Of a DNA stretch of 64,000 nt, positions 1 to 10,224 are shown piece after piece. Positions within the stretch are counted from its first letter, which is position 1; every line of letters starts with the position of its first letter. The DNA comes from Odontocerum albicorne (Eukaryota; Arthropoda; Insecta; Trichoptera; Odontoceridae): positions 19,949,115 to 20,013,114 of the forward strand of contig OX463865.1 in the NCBI GenBank assembly GCA_949825065.1, read 5' to 3'. The notes below the pieces were generated by a model. It was not told the DNA's origin and ran no database searches. It worked only from the letters and a program-made list of their open reading frames with translations. The translations under genes and the position numbers were made by a program.

Positions 1-340
1 GAATATTGCCTCATACTTAGTTAAATTTCTGATTTTTTTCCCGTTAGCAGCGTTTTTGCTTATGACGGCAGTATTGCCAACACGTGCAATGACCAACCGC
101 GAGTTGCGTGCCTACTTTAGTGGCTCTAAACTCGAAGGCTCGATCAATGGGCCCGAAGACAACATTGTCGACAATAGTCGTTGTTGGGTCAACAATCGTA
201 GTCGAGGATCCGCTCTCAAATGTGTGACTTAGAAAGATTCACATGCCTGTGACGTCTGCGGGGTGGAGTGCGCGTCCAGGATCTGGTCTGATCACTAGAT
301 CGACGTGGAGGAACAGTTCAAGATTGACATTGGAATAGCG
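1..340 (+). mobile_element. 3' end of a non-LTR retrotransposon (zinc-finger tail)
   Basis: Degenerate 3' end of a non-LTR element. Around 240-297 the + strand reads a short peptide (ACDVCGVECASRIWSDH then stop), which resembles the C2H2-like knuckle ending many insect endonuclease/reverse transcriptases. The better preserved relative at 12290-12400 reads CGICGSEFASRIGLFSH. The sequence just after it (AGGGGATCCTCG..CGAGGCCCA) is the 3' UTR motif shared with 12430 and, inverted, with 5213 and 13738. No long ORF remains. The segment at 60-130 resembles the SINE-like body seen at 25900-26010. The family name is inferred. Confidence 0.45.
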
Positions 341-885
341 AGGGGATCCTCGGCTTCGAGGCCCAGCAACGACGATGACGACGCACGTCTTTAAACTGTT
401 GCTTTGTTACCATTGTATATTTTCTCGTCATCTTGGAACCCCCGGCTACGAGGCCCAACAACGACGATGACGACATACGTCTTTAAACTGTTGCTTTGTT
501 ACCATTGTATCTTTTCTTGTCGTCTTGGAACTCTCGACCACGAGGCCCAACAACGACGATGACGACGTACGTCTTTAAACTGTTGCTTTGTTACCATTGT
601 ATATTTTCTTGTCTTGGAACTCTCGGCCACGAGGCCCAACAACGACGATGACGAAGTACGTCTTTAAACTGTTGCTTTGTTACCATTGTATCTTTTCTTG
701 TCGTCTTGGAACTCTCGACCACGAGGCCCAACAACGACGATGACGACGTACGTCTTTAAACTGTTGCTTTGTTACCATTGTATATTTTCTTGTCTTGGAA
801 CTCTCGGCCACGAGGCCCAACAACGACGATGACGACGTACGTCTTTAAACTGTTGCTTTGTTACCATTGTATATTTTCTTGTCAT
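340..885 (+). repeat. Tandem array, 6 copies of an 86-91 bp unit
   Basis: Six head-to-tail copies, each starting near CGAGGCCCAACAACGACGAT and containing GTCTTTAAACTGTTGCTTTG and ACCATTGTATATTTTCTTGT. Alternating units are about 91 and 86 bp, differing by presence of a CGTC block. The unit begins exactly in the 3' UTR motif of the preceding non-LTR fragment, so the array looks like an amplified retrotransposon tail. Confidence 0.9.
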
Positions 886-1466
886 GTAAAATGAACTAAA
901 TTAATTATTTACGAATTGTTAAATGTTGCATCGTGTTAAACGCCCGTATTTGTCGTCTCGGCTTGACCCATTCGCAGAACTGTCGAGTGCCAACTCAGAG
1001 CTTGTATTGTGCGAATGTATCCCCATTACTATAGATAAATTGTGCTGAAAGAAGTGGGATTAACTTGCCCGCTGCCCCGGTATTTAGCATTTAGTCAATC
1101 CCTGGTTATCATGTATCCGGAACATTTAAATAAATGCTGACGATCACTGTTGCCTAGTTGGTAAAACGCTGGTGGTCCACGCAGGGGCTTCGGATCCGGT
1201 TGCAGTCTTGTAAAGGGGTTCATCTGGTAACAATACTCGCTCTTGCTACGAATGTCTTTTTACGTCAAAATTTCTTAATTTGGGGTATTTTTAAAGAAGA
1301 AACAAAACAAGTTGTTTTTTTCCTATTATTGATGATTTTTATTTATTTCACACTTCATTGTAAAAATAATCTTGTGGGCTTATTGTCAGGCGGCAATCTC
1401 TTACAACCAACCAACCAGACATAAGTAAATAAAGAAATTTACATGGTCGCTAATAATTATTAGCGT
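886..1466. other. Non-coding stretch with possible SINE pieces
   Basis: No gene is visible. Around 1150-1185 the + strand has TAGTTGGTAAAACGC, similar to the A-box region of the tRNA-derived SINEs elsewhere in this window. 1378-1415 matches the SINE core (TTGTCAGGCGGCAATCTC) in the opposite orientation. An open frame at 1158-1424 has no recognisable domain and overlaps these repeat pieces. Confidence 0.35.
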
Positions 1467-2168
1467 ATTATTATAATATTCACATGGTTATTCATTTTCA
1501 TGATATAATATTCAAATGGTTATTCATCTTTATGATATTAATATTCAAATGGTTATTCATCTTTATGATATTATAATATTCAAATGGTTATTAACCGGTA
1601 CACCGCGTTAAAAATCAAATTCCACGAATCCTGTGCGCGGCACAATTTCGGCGTTTTTTAATTTCTAAGTTTAAACGCGTATTTTGTTTAGAACCACTGA
1701 TATTTGATTACAACACCAAGTAAACATGACATTCAAGTAATATTCTGATAATAAATAATAGTCATTACTCTTAAGGAGACTCATTAAATAAAGGAGATAA
1801 ACTAAACATTACGTAAAATACACAAAGGAATGCTACAGATCAGATCACAGGCGTTTGTGCTTCCCGCGAGGAAGACGTTAATCTTTATGATATTATAATA
1901 TTCAAATGGTTATGCATTTTTATATTATAATATTCAAATGGTTATTCATATTTATGATATAATATTCAAATGGTTATTCATCTTTATTATATTATAATAT
2001 TCAAGTGGTTATTCATCTTTATAATATTATCATATTCAAATGGTTATTCATCTTTATGGTATTATAATATTCAAATGGTTATTCATCTTTATGATATAAT
2101 ATTCAAATACATAGTTATTCATCTTTATGATATAATAATATTCAAATGGTTATTCATCTTTATGACAT
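1467..2168. repeat. AT-rich minisatellite (TATTCAAATGGTTATTCATC), ~35 bp unit
   Basis: About 12 imperfect copies of a unit containing ATTCAAATGGTTATTCATCT and TTATGATATTATA. The array is split by a 283-bp non-repeat segment (1595-1877). The open frame across 1970-2170 is simply the repeat read through. Confidence 0.9.
1595..1877. mobile_element. TTAA-flanked insertion inside the minisatellite
   Basis: A unique-looking segment interrupts the array and is flanked on both sides by TTAA (1591-1594 and 1878-1881). The array resumes in register after it. TTAA duplication is the hallmark of piggyBac-type insertion, but I see no convincing terminal inverted repeat, so the class is inferred from the flanks only. 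Confidence 0.4.
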
Positions 2169-2194
2169 AATATTTTTTTTAAATATATGTATAA

Positions 2195-2412
2195 TGTGCA
2201 GTATTGTATTACACTTTCGCTGTATACAGCACAACCTGGTATTGCCATGTGGCACTCTCTTCCAACCAACTAGAAATATGTTAAAGAGGCCTTAAATGAA
2301 AACCAGACTGGAATCATTTTTTAAAATAATCTGGATTCCAGCGGGATTTGAACCCGCAACCTCCAGGCTGGGAGACAAGCGTCTTACCAAACAGGCCACG
2401 GAGGTCGTCAGT
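2195..2412 (-). mobile_element. tRNA-derived SINE, family 1
   Basis: On the minus strand the head reads a tRNA-like promoter: an A-box region GGCCTGTTTGGTAAGACGC followed by a good B box GGTTCAAATCC (2344-2354). The body ends in the tail CAACCTGG..CTGTATACAG..GTGTAATACAATAC near 2200-2240. Related full or partial copies occur at 3925, 7170, 13031, 20920, 26190 and 31020. It would have been transcribed by RNA polymerase III and mobilised by a LINE partner (known for SINEs). Confidence 0.75.
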
Positions 2413-2439
2413 AAGTAACCGTGTGTGTGAAATGTAGTT

Positions 2440-3262
2440 TAAAAAAATCCGTAATAGTGATACGACAAGTGAAAAAGTGAAAAACACGAAGACCTGCAAA
2501 ATAGTCTGGAAAGATGGAGAAGAATCTTGGAGGACAATGGATTAAGACTGAGCAGAAAGAATACAGAGTATCTGTACCTACCATTCGAGAACACAAATGC
2601 TGTCACTCCCGTAATGCAAATGGATGGAGAAACATTACCAAATTGTGACTCCTTTAAGTATCTTGGGTCACTCATCCATAGCGATGGAGGATGTGCAGCA
2701 GATGTAACACATAGAATTAGTGTGGGATGGATGAAGTTTAGATCAATGACGGGAGTTCTATGTGATCCGAAAATGCCAGTAAAGTTAAAAGGAAAAGTAT
2801 ACCAAACGATTGTCAGACCCGCACTTTTCTATGGCTCCGAATGCTGGACGATGTATACCTCTTACTCTAGGCAACTAGAAACTGCTGAAATGCGCATGCT
2901 AAGATGGTCAGCAGGTGTGTCCCTAAGAGACAAAATAAGAAGCTCACAGATTCGTGGAAACCTGGGTGTTACAGACATCAAAAGCAAGATGGAGGAGAGG
3001 CGATTGAGATGGTATTGAGATGGCACGTTGGACGCAGAGCACCCGATCACATTGTGAACCATGCAATCTCCATGGATCTTCCTCGAATAACAGCCAGAGG
3101 AAGACCAAGGAATTCACGGGTGGGGCAAAGAGATAACCTGATGCAGAGGCACGGCCTGGGGGACGTAGTCCGGGACAGAAGAGCATACAACCTGAGGACG
3201 AGGAGAGCTGACCCCAACAGTCTTCGCAGACAATGAGTTGGGATGGAGCCAGGGAGAGAGAG
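2440..3262 (+). pseudogene. RTE-like reverse transcriptase 3' fragment
   Basis: C-terminal part of an RTE-like endonuclease/reverse transcriptase. The frame beginning near 2488 reads LQNSLERWRRILEDNG, then FKYLGSLIHSDGG, a thumb-region RPALFYGSECWTM, and KMEERRLRWY ending at a stop at 3018. A frameshift near 3010 moves the tail to another frame (GRRAPDHIVNHAI, then ARGRPRNS). The polymerase palm (YADD) is absent, so the copy is 5'-truncated and dead. A second copy of the same family lies inverted at 61850-62175 and shares this tail closely. Confidence 0.75.
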
Positions 3263-3737
3263 AGTGATACGACACTCAAAGATGGGGTCCTCCTGGAAGT
3301 CCGATTACCACTGATGACGACCAAATCATCAAGACTTTGCTTAGTAATAACCAGCGTTCTACGACACGACTGACTGCTGAGATACTGAAAATATCAATAC
3401 TTATTTAATGTGGCTGTGTCCGTTGATCTCTGTCCCACGGATCCCGCGGGACAGCTGCTCTTATAGTAGCTCTTAACCGTGTCGTGCCGCCAATTGGTGG
3501 ACGCTATTTCCACATCACACTTAAATTATCAATCTTGATGGTTTCTTATTCGTCTTGCAGATATTTCGCGGCGATCTCCTTTACGATTTCGCTAATTGGC
3601 GAAGATTCAACTTTTCAATTATTTAACGTTTATATTCGTTTATAACTATTCACCAGATTACAATGTATGACAAAGTACGGAATTAAATAACTAGGAATAA
3701 ATATAAACTTATGTTACTCTATAATTTTGAGATTATA
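3263..3737. other. Unassigned sequence
   Basis: No ORF or recognisable element. 3410-3540 is somewhat GC-richer, with a palindrome-like GATCCCGCGGGAC. I see nothing that supports a gene. Confidence 0.3.
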
Positions 3738-3890
3738 AATAAATGGTTAATTAAAATAGGCACTAAGTACCAAAAAAAATAAAAAAAACTAAGTATGCAG
3801 TTTCGTTCTATATGCCATATATAACGAAACTGCATACTTAGTTTTTTTTTTTACTTAGTGTCTATTTAAATTCAACCATTCAAATTATAT
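3738..3890. mobile_element. Foldback MITE (hairpin)
   Basis: Two arms pair almost throughout: ACTAAGTATGCAGTTTCGTT (left) is the exact complement of AACGAAACTGCATACTTAGT (right). The outer arms (AAATGGTTAA..GGCACTAAGT and ACTTAGTGTC..AACCATT) continue the pairing around a centre near 3814. Length and structure fit a snap-back MITE. No target duplication was identified with confidence. Confidence 0.7.
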
Positions 3891-3924
3891 ATGTGCCATT
3901 TTTTTTTTTATTTATTTTTTTTTA

Positions 3925-4104
3925 CCTGGCGAGTTTATTGCCATATGGCAATCTCTTCCAACCAACAAGAAAGATCTTTTTATAGGCCCTAAGTGTTAAC
4001 CTGACTGGAATCCTATTTTAAAAAATCTGGGTTCCAACGGGGATCGAACTCGCAACTTCCAGATCGGCAGACAAGTGTCTTACCACCAGATCACGGAGGT
4101 CGTA
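3925..4104 (-). mobile_element. tRNA-derived SINE, family 1
   Basis: Same family as 2195-2412. On the minus strand it has the A-box region (GATCTGGTGGTAAGACAC) and a diverged B box (AGTTCGATCCC), then the body and core GATTGCCATATGGCAATAA. The 3' microsatellite tail is replaced by a T-rich stretch on the + strand at 3898-3924. Confidence 0.7.
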
Positions 4105-4164
4105 TCCATTTTTGATATATGCAAGTGAAATGTGGACGTGAAAAAAGTCTGAGAGGAACCGAAT

Positions 4165-4490
4165 AAATATACATCGAGGTGAACATCTGTCAAATACATA
4201 CCATATACGAGTAAACCAAGATTCTCTCCGCTGCTCGCCGAGGTCGTCCCATGCCTCCCTCAGCCCTCAGTCCCCAACCCGAATGTCCCCAATCGTTAGA
4301 AGTGTGTATATCGGTACCAGTTCGAACAGAATTCAGTCTTGTTTCTGCTCCCTGATGATGAGGTGACAGCCTTGAAACCGGTAGGGTTATACCGTTACAA
4401 GAAGTGAAATAAAGTGTTTGATAAAACAAATTACAATGTTTTAAAACCTCCATAACGTTAATGCCTTAACTATAAATAATATATGGAATA
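4165..4490 (+). mobile_element. Penelope-like element 3' end with hammerhead-like tail
   Basis: The + strand starts in the C-terminal coding region of a Penelope-like element (HRGEHLSNTY, matching the 46 kb copy) and runs into the shared non-coding tail. The tail holds a hammerhead-like core at about 4340-4393: CTGATGA (4352-4358), a short stem-loop AGGT..GCCT, GAA, ACCGGT, then A and GGG. It ends in a common terminus (TTAATGCCTTAACTATAAAT near 4478). An inverted partner tail sits at 4985-5160. Confidence 0.65.
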
Positions 4491-4559
4491 GTTGAGAGGA
4501 ATATTGAACGGCGTGTAGCGATAGGATACAGAGTCAATGGGGCGAAGTCATTAAAATAT

Positions 4560-4850
4560 ATATAATCGAACCGAACAGTATTAAAACCTGCTAAAATGAT
4601 AGTCCATAAAATTATTTTGGAACCAATCTTGATGTATGGGTGTGAAACGCGGACGTGGAAAAGGCTGAGAGAAGAATAAATGCTATAGAAATGCGTGCAT
4701 TGAGATGAATATATGGAGTGGCAATGTATGACAGAATACGGAATGAAGTGATAAGGGATGAATGTGAACTTAAGACTGATGTGTTGAGTAAGAGTAAGAA
4801 GAGCACGCTGAGATGATTGTAGTTAATTAATTTCACGAAAACTGTCTGAA
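4560..4850 (+). pseudogene. Degenerate reverse transcriptase fragment
   Basis: Short relic of an RTE-like thumb region: fragments ILEPILMYGCETRTWK, INAIEMRA, GVAMYDRIRNEVI and RDECELKT are readable with stops and frame changes. The same decayed segment recurs at 10225, 10560, 12600, 15081 (inverted) and 16960, so these are independent relics of one abundant family. Confidence 0.6.
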
Positions 4851-4984
4851 ATCGTTATATATCGGGATCGTTCCGCTTGAGGAGAGAATCGGAATAGGAG
4901 GTGGAAACACGTGTGGTAGTGATTGTAATTTATTGTTAACTTTTATGAAGTTCCACAAAGTTAAATTCGAAACTTATGATTAAT

Positions 4985-5160
4985 TAAAAAAAGAATCTCA
5001 TATATATTATTTATAGTTAAGGCATTAACATTGTGGAGGTTTAAAGACAATGTAATTTGTTTTATCAAACACTGTTTATTCCACTTTTAGTAACGGTATA
5101 CCCCTACCGGTTTCAAGGCTTTCACCTCATTATCAGTGGATCACAAACAAGACTCGAAGA
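4985..5160 (-). mobile_element. Penelope-like tail, inverted copy with mutated hammerhead core
   Basis: Minus-strand copy of the Penelope tail: terminus TTTATAGTTAAGGCATTAAC on the + strand, then the tail with ACCGGTTTCAAGG and CACCTCATTATCAG. Read on the minus strand the core is CTGATAATGA instead of CTGATGATGA, so the invariant G of CUGANGA is lost and self-cleavage would not be expected. Confidence 0.65.
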
Positions 5161-5255
5161 ATCTCAAATATCTATGGTACAGAACAAAGAATGATTATCC
5201 AAAATATGCGTGATCGTCGTTGTTGCTTGGCCCCGTAGTCGAGGATTCCCTTGGC
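5150..5255. mobile_element. Jockey and non-LTR scraps
   Basis: 5165-5210 (+) reads the same ILRYLWYRTK..YPKYA segment as the Jockey-like element at 23700. 5213-5255 is the inverse complement of the non-LTR 3' UTR motif (CGAGGGGATCCTCGACTACGAGG-like). Both are too short for finer assignment. Confidence 0.5.
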
Positions 5256-5720
5256 AATTTTTTTTTTAAGTGAGCCGTTGTACACCAGCAAACTCATCGA
5301 TTCCACTGCTGTCGTGGATCCGATGGCACACCGAAGTGAGACGACCGGAGCATACTGGAATGATTTTTTTTTTTTTTATTAAACAAGTAAATTACTATAC
5401 AAACATTTGTCAAGGCTATACCTATATACAAATTTATTACTTAACTAATCTTAATTATATGTTATAATTTATGCACTTATTTAAACTTATTTTCCTACAT
5501 ATCATTTTATTTTATTTATTCAATCTTAATATATGAGATCTTAGAAATAATTAACACCTACATACTACTTATAACTAGATAACAATTCTTACACTAATTA
5601 TTCAGCAAAAACAAGTCCTCTCGTTCAGGCTATGATTTTTTTTTGTAAGAATATATTACCTATGTATATGTCAGATATCCTTATACCCCCGAATACTAGG
5701 CAGAAAATTACCTGTGTCAT
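5256..5720. other. AT-rich non-coding stretch
   Basis: Poly-T runs and low-complexity AT sequence. The short open frame here has no recognisable content. 5270-5345 is similar to 13860-13915 and is probably repeat-derived. Confidence 0.35.
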
Positions 5721-5724
5721 TTGT

Positions 5725-5805
5725 GGGGAGTAGCACAGCGCGGAGTTTGAACTGGCGACCTTCCAGTGCATTACCGCGAGTTAATGCACCTCAATATGCG
5801 CCCCA
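5725..5805 (-). mobile_element. tRNA-like SINE head, family 2
   Basis: On the minus strand: GCATTAACTCGCGGTAATGC (A-box region) followed by GGTCGCCAGTTCAAACTCCG (B-box-like AGTTCAAACTC). The same module, better preserved, is at 14818-14915 (-). Confidence 0.5.
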
Positions 5806-5810
5806 TGTCG

Positions 5811-7115
5811 AACTTCTCACAATGTACAATTATAGAAGCCTTGAACAAGAAGGCGAGAATCCATCGTGATATTCCTACTGAAGGTTTTTCAAGGTAGTTT
5901 CAACTGTTCTGTGATTCTAGAAGCACTAAATGTGTATGTACCCGATAAATATAGCCGTGCAAGGAATCACCCTCTGTTCTATATACCAACTTACAGGACG
6001 AATATCATGGCTAAACACTCAGTCACGCGTGGTTTAGAGATATTGAACCAACTGAATGATACTGTGGATATATTGTCGGTACCGCCTAGCAGTATGAGAA
6101 AAATCCTGGCTGATATTCTTCCTACCGAATAATACCTTGATCAAAAGGTTTTAGGACCGGCCACCGTGTGGCGCTGTCAGTCAACCGATTGGAATTCTTT
6201 TTTTTTATTACATCTATCATTGACACTTCCCTTCAAATTTCAGCGTCATAGCTTGACATTTGTAAAATTTACGCTGTACTGAGTACCTTTGTGCGTGTTT
6301 TCTATTTTTTACAAGTTTGAAAATGGCATCAACTGTGCATCAACGAGTTTGCATTAAATTTTGTGTGAAAAACGGATTTAACAGTCCGCAGACCTTGGAA
6401 ATGTTGGAGAAGTGTTTTTTGGTGCCACGAACTCACGATTCAGAAGTGGTCGTCAGTCGGTCGAGGATGACGAACGCAGTGGCAGTCGAAAACCGATGAA
6501 AACATCGATAAAATCAAAGAAATGTTGGCCGAAAACCACAAATTGACCATTGGAGAGCTGGCAGAGGACTTGAACATCGCTTATGGATTCGCTCAAGACA
6601 TTTTGGTTAGTGATTTGGGCCTCAGACGTGTCGCTGCAAAACTGGTGCCGAAAGACCTCTAGTTCATGCAAAAAAAAGGACCGCGTTGAAATCGCGAAAG
6701 ACATGATTTCCATGAGTTTTTGACCAAAAACAACACGAATACTATCCAGCAGCCTTCGAATTCACCTGATCTGACTCCCTGCGACTTTTTCCTGTTCAAC
6801 CGACTTAAAAAACCGCTTCGCGGAACGCGTTACAGCACCCGAGAGGATGTCATGAAAAAATCGAAGACGGCTCTGATGGACATACCGAAAATTGAGTACC
6901 AGCGGTGTTTCGAGGATTGGATCAAGCGCTGGCGTAAGTGCGTTGCAGTCGATGGGGAGTACTTTGAAGGGGACCATATCGATTTTGATGAATAAACTTG
7001 TATTTTCGATTTTATTAATAAAGTCCTAAAACTTTTTGATCAAGGTAGTATGCTAACTTGAAAAGCAGACCGTCATTGCGTAACAGAAGAAATCCGGATA
7101 AGTGGATAAAAAAAA
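5811..7115 (+). mobile_element. Jockey-like 3' end carrying a mariner insertion
   Basis: The coding end reads FLLKVFQGSFNCSVILEALN..RNHPLFYIPTYRTNIM..ADILPTE and stops at 6132. It matches the inverted copy at 14010-14455. The 3' UTR resumes after a mariner at 7048 (TGCTAACTTGAAAAGCAGACC..GAAATCCGGATAAGTGG) and ends in an A-rich tail near 7113. Comparison with the uninterrupted copy shows the mariner entered a TA just after the stop codon. Confidence 0.8.
6135..7045 (+). mobile_element. Internally deleted mariner, 911 bp
   Basis: Terminal inverted repeats CCTTGATCAAAAGGTTTTAG (left) and their complement CTAAAACTTTTTGATCAAGG (right), flanked by TA on both sides (6133-6134, 7046-7047). Inside, the N-terminus reads MASTVHQRVCIKFCVKNGF (6323 on), then broken frames, then the C-terminus SPDLTPCDFFLFNRLKKPL and VDGEYFEGDHIDFDE to a stop at 6995. 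The central part with the first two catalytic Asp residues is missing; the usual length is about 1.3 kb. It is non-autonomous and dead. Confidence 0.88.
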
Positions 7116-7169
7116 TTAGCTCTCCTTATGATAGCTTATGTCTTAAATCTGTTTTATATTTCTAACAGA

Positions 7170-7262
7170 ACGAATATCATGTGTAAATCGTTTGTGGAAG
7201 AGATTGCCATGTAGCAATAAACCCGCTAGGTTGTACTGTATACAAAGAAAGTGTAATACAAT
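7170..7262 (+). mobile_element. SINE family 1 tail fragment
   Basis: Core AGAGATTGCCATGTAGCAAT and tail AGGTTGTACTGTATACAAAG..GTGTAATACAATAC on the + strand. The tRNA-like head is missing. Confidence 0.6.
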
Positions 7263-7559
7263 ACAAAAAAAACGCACATTGAAACTTCAATATATAATAT
7301 TTACAGATATCTCGATAAGTGTGAAAGAAACTAAATAAATATGTCTGAGACTGCAGCATAGCCATTACCCAATCGATACAATCTAGGTACTGGATAATTC
7401 GAATAATAGTTCTACAACTTTCTCACCGGAATATGTCCTGCAGTCTCGTGCTTCTCGAAGGTATTCGGAAGCCAATCGATTCCAGTAACTTCAGGCAGTC
7501 AATATATCCCATTCACTATTATGAAAAGCAGGATCGAATCAAACACCACTCTACTCTAA

Positions 7560-8170
7560 TCAGTAACTCTCTTCTACTTCAGATGCGATCTTCTTCTTCT
7601 GTGTCATGTCAGGTCCCCCCAACGTTGAATATCACCTGATAATAGACATCTTTGTCCCCGGCAGCCCGAAAAAGATCTCCAATGCCCCTTATGCCAGTCC
7701 AATCACGTACTATATATTGCGGAGTCAGGAGATCTGCCTCCTGCCATCACCTCTTCAGCCTTCTATTTTGTCTTGGATGATCAGGTGCAGTAATTTATAC
7801 TTTGCTCCTCAAAGTACATAACCCAAGTAGAACACCTTTCGGATTTTAATATTGGTCAGCAACTCTATCAACTTTGGCTCTTTGAAGAACCCTCGTGTTG
7901 CTGACCATATCCATCCAGGATATCCGTAGCATTCTCCGGTGCATCCACATTTCGAATGATTCCAGTCGGTTCATACTACTTACTTTGAGGGTCCATGATT
8001 CCACTCCATGCAATAAATAACACTGACCAAACGTAGCATTTGACTAACCGTTGTCGAAGTTTCAAGTTTAGATTATCATCGCAGAATACGCTTTTCATTT
8101 TATTAAAAGCCGCACGAGATGATTCAATTCTGCACTCGACTTCGGTTTCTGAGTCGAGGCTAAAGAATCG
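7560..8170 (-). pseudogene. RTE-like reverse transcriptase relic
   Basis: The minus strand reads decayed C-terminal reverse transcriptase sequence: AFNKMKSVFCDDNLNLKLR, then LVKCYVWSVLF, and further on LHLIIQDKIEG followed by RGDGRRQIS and LRNI, as in intact relatives of the form LIxxGKIEGKRGxGRxxxSWLRNI. Stops and frame breaks are present throughout. The + strand open frames at 7433-7821 are shadows of this relic. Confidence 0.65.
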
Positions 8171-9359
8171 TTATTTAAGATAAAATATTAAAAAAAATAA
8201 AACATCTAGTATGAATGTAGCCTGAAAAGGTTGCGAACCTCTGGCATAGACTTAATCGCTCTTATTTTTGATAACGTATTCTAGTGTTGAGCACGCTATG
8301 AAATCAACCTCGCTTGAACCAATCTAGTAGGGTTATCCCATTGCATATGCGCTCCACCGCTTCTTATCGCCGCACTATCCTTCGCCATCTCCTCACAGCT
8401 GGGCGGCCAGATCCCTCCTCAGTCACATCCGGGACTCGGTCCAGCTATTCGGTCCAAGCCAGCAGTACCAGCGACTGAATAGTCACTGTAACGCTCTAAA
8501 GTGATATCTCATTTGATTTATACCTTGGCACCCTGCCGGGGAACTGTATGAAACCATTTTCTTCATAAGGACATTATCGAATATTAATATAACTTTTTTA
8601 ACGTTTCGTGCTTAAATGGACTTTTTCATGCTGATTTGTATCATGTGAAATTCTCGTTAGTGTTAATTGAATTTAAGTGTTTTATTGAATAAATTTGACT
8701 TCAAGTTTTTCGCGTATTTTTTTCGTGTTTGTGTATATTTTTTTGGATATTAGGGAAAATTCTTGATAAGGTATTATTTTATTGAGAATAGTTCATTTGA
8801 ATCTGCAATTTTTCGTGCGTTTTTTTTTTTTCGTGTTTGTGGCATTTACGCGCTAATTTGAATACTTTTGAATTTTGGAAAAAGTTTTCTGTTTTTGATT
8901 GAAGACAGTGCACTTTTCGTGTTAATTTTTTTTTAACAAGTGTGGAATTTACGCGTTAAATTGAATTTTCCTTTTTAATTTTGTTGAAAATTCTGGATAA
9001 GGTTTCAGTGTTTTATTGAGGATAATTTACTTGGAATTGACGTGCGAATTTTTATTATTTGTGGAACTTAAGCGCTAAATTGAATCTTGTTTCGGATTTT
9101 GAAAAACAAAAAATTTAATAAAGTTTATTAGATTTGAATATTTTGTATTTGTGGAATTTAAACGATAAATAACATATTTTCTTGTACAAGGAATAGTTAT
9201 ACATATACGTTTATTATTTTTGCAAGGATTGCCCTTATGTGTATTTGGCATTCTTTTCTATTTCTCTATTTGCGGACTTTTAATTTTTCATGTGAATCTT
9301 TTTTTATGTGGTATTAAAACGCTGAATTTGATATTTTCTTGTATGAGCGGTAAATATTT
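8171..9359. repeat. AT-rich region with a degenerate tandem repeat
   Basis: 8620-9200 holds diverged copies, about 90 bp apart, of a unit around TGTGGAATTTACGCGTTAAA and TTTCGTG/TTTTATTGA. 8330-8520 is GC-richer but shows no convincing reading frame. No gene is supported. Confidence 0.5.
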
Positions 9360-10224
9360 ATTGGGTGTTAACATAAGTTGTGTCCGTTTTTTTTTCCTAT
9401 TTAAAAATGAGCACCAAAAGTAAAACAAAATGGTAAATGTTATACGTCATTCGAAAGAAAATTTTCTGCTCTACAAGATATTGTATTTGTTTTTACGTTA
9501 CATATATTATTTTATTTGATTACAAGTCTTCAAAATGGAATGTCAAGTAGACGAAAATGAGCATTTTCGCACCTCCTTTTGTTCGCGTTCAATCGAGGGA
9601 ATAAAGCTGCTAAAGCTGATCGCGATATTTGCGAAGTTTACGGTGAAGATGCTATGAATGAAAGGACAGCTCGTCGTTGGTTTTTGCGTTTCAAAGACGG
9701 TAATTTTGATCTGAAAGACATGGAGCGTTCCGGACGACCAGTGGACTTCGATGAAGACCGCTTAAACCATATTATTCATGAAGATCCCCTTCAAAGGGGA
9801 TCTTCATAAATAATATGGTTTAAGCGGTCCTCATCGAAGTCCACTGGTCGTTCGGAACGCTCCATGTCTTTCAGGTCGAAATTACCGTCTTTAAAATGCA
9901 AAAATCATCGACGAGCTGTCCTTTCATTCATAGCATCTTCACCGTAAACTTCGCAAATATCGCGATCAGCTTTAGCAGCTTTATTCCTTCGATTGAACGC
10001 GAACAGAAGGAGGTGTCGAAAATGCTCACTTTCGTCTACTTGACATTCCATTTTAAAGGCTTATAATCAAATAAAATAATATATGTAACGTAAAAACGAA
10101 TACAATATCTTGTAGAGCGGAAAATTATCTTTCGAATGACGTATAACATTTACCATTTTGTTTTACTTTTGGTGCTCGTTTTTAAATTAGAAAAAAACGG
10201 ACACAACTTATGTTAACACCCAAT
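9360..10224. repeat. 865-bp near-perfect palindrome
   Basis: The arms begin and end at TTGGGTGTTAAC / GTTAACACCCAA and pair along about 430 bp each, with few mismatches. At the centre AAGATCCCCTT (9781-9791) pairs with AAGGGGATCTT (9794-9804) across two bases. Each arm holds the 5' part of a mariner transposase gene, so the locus carries two head-to-head copies. RNA crossing it would fold into a very long hairpin. An assembly or library foldback artefact is the main alternative. Confidence 0.85.
9579..9790 (+). pseudogene. mariner transposase N-terminal fragment (left arm)
   Basis: The frame reads FAFNRGNKAAKADRDICEVY, then ERTARRWFLRFKDG and DLKDMERSGRPVDFDEDRL. This is the N-terminal helix-turn-helix DNA-binding region of mariner transposases, with the typical D/E-SGRP segment that also occurs in SETMAR. 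The sequence stops at the palindrome centre and continues as its own complement in the right arm (9795-10010, minus strand). No catalytic domain is present. Confidence 0.8.

Noticed and set aside
1970..2170. 66-codon open frame rich in I, Y and H
   Set aside because: It is the minisatellite read through; the period and lack of stops explain it.
2340..2410. Apparent tRNA gene (A and B boxes, minus strand)
   Set aside because: The same head recurs attached to a common body and tail elsewhere, and the cloverleaf is not complete, so it is a SINE head.
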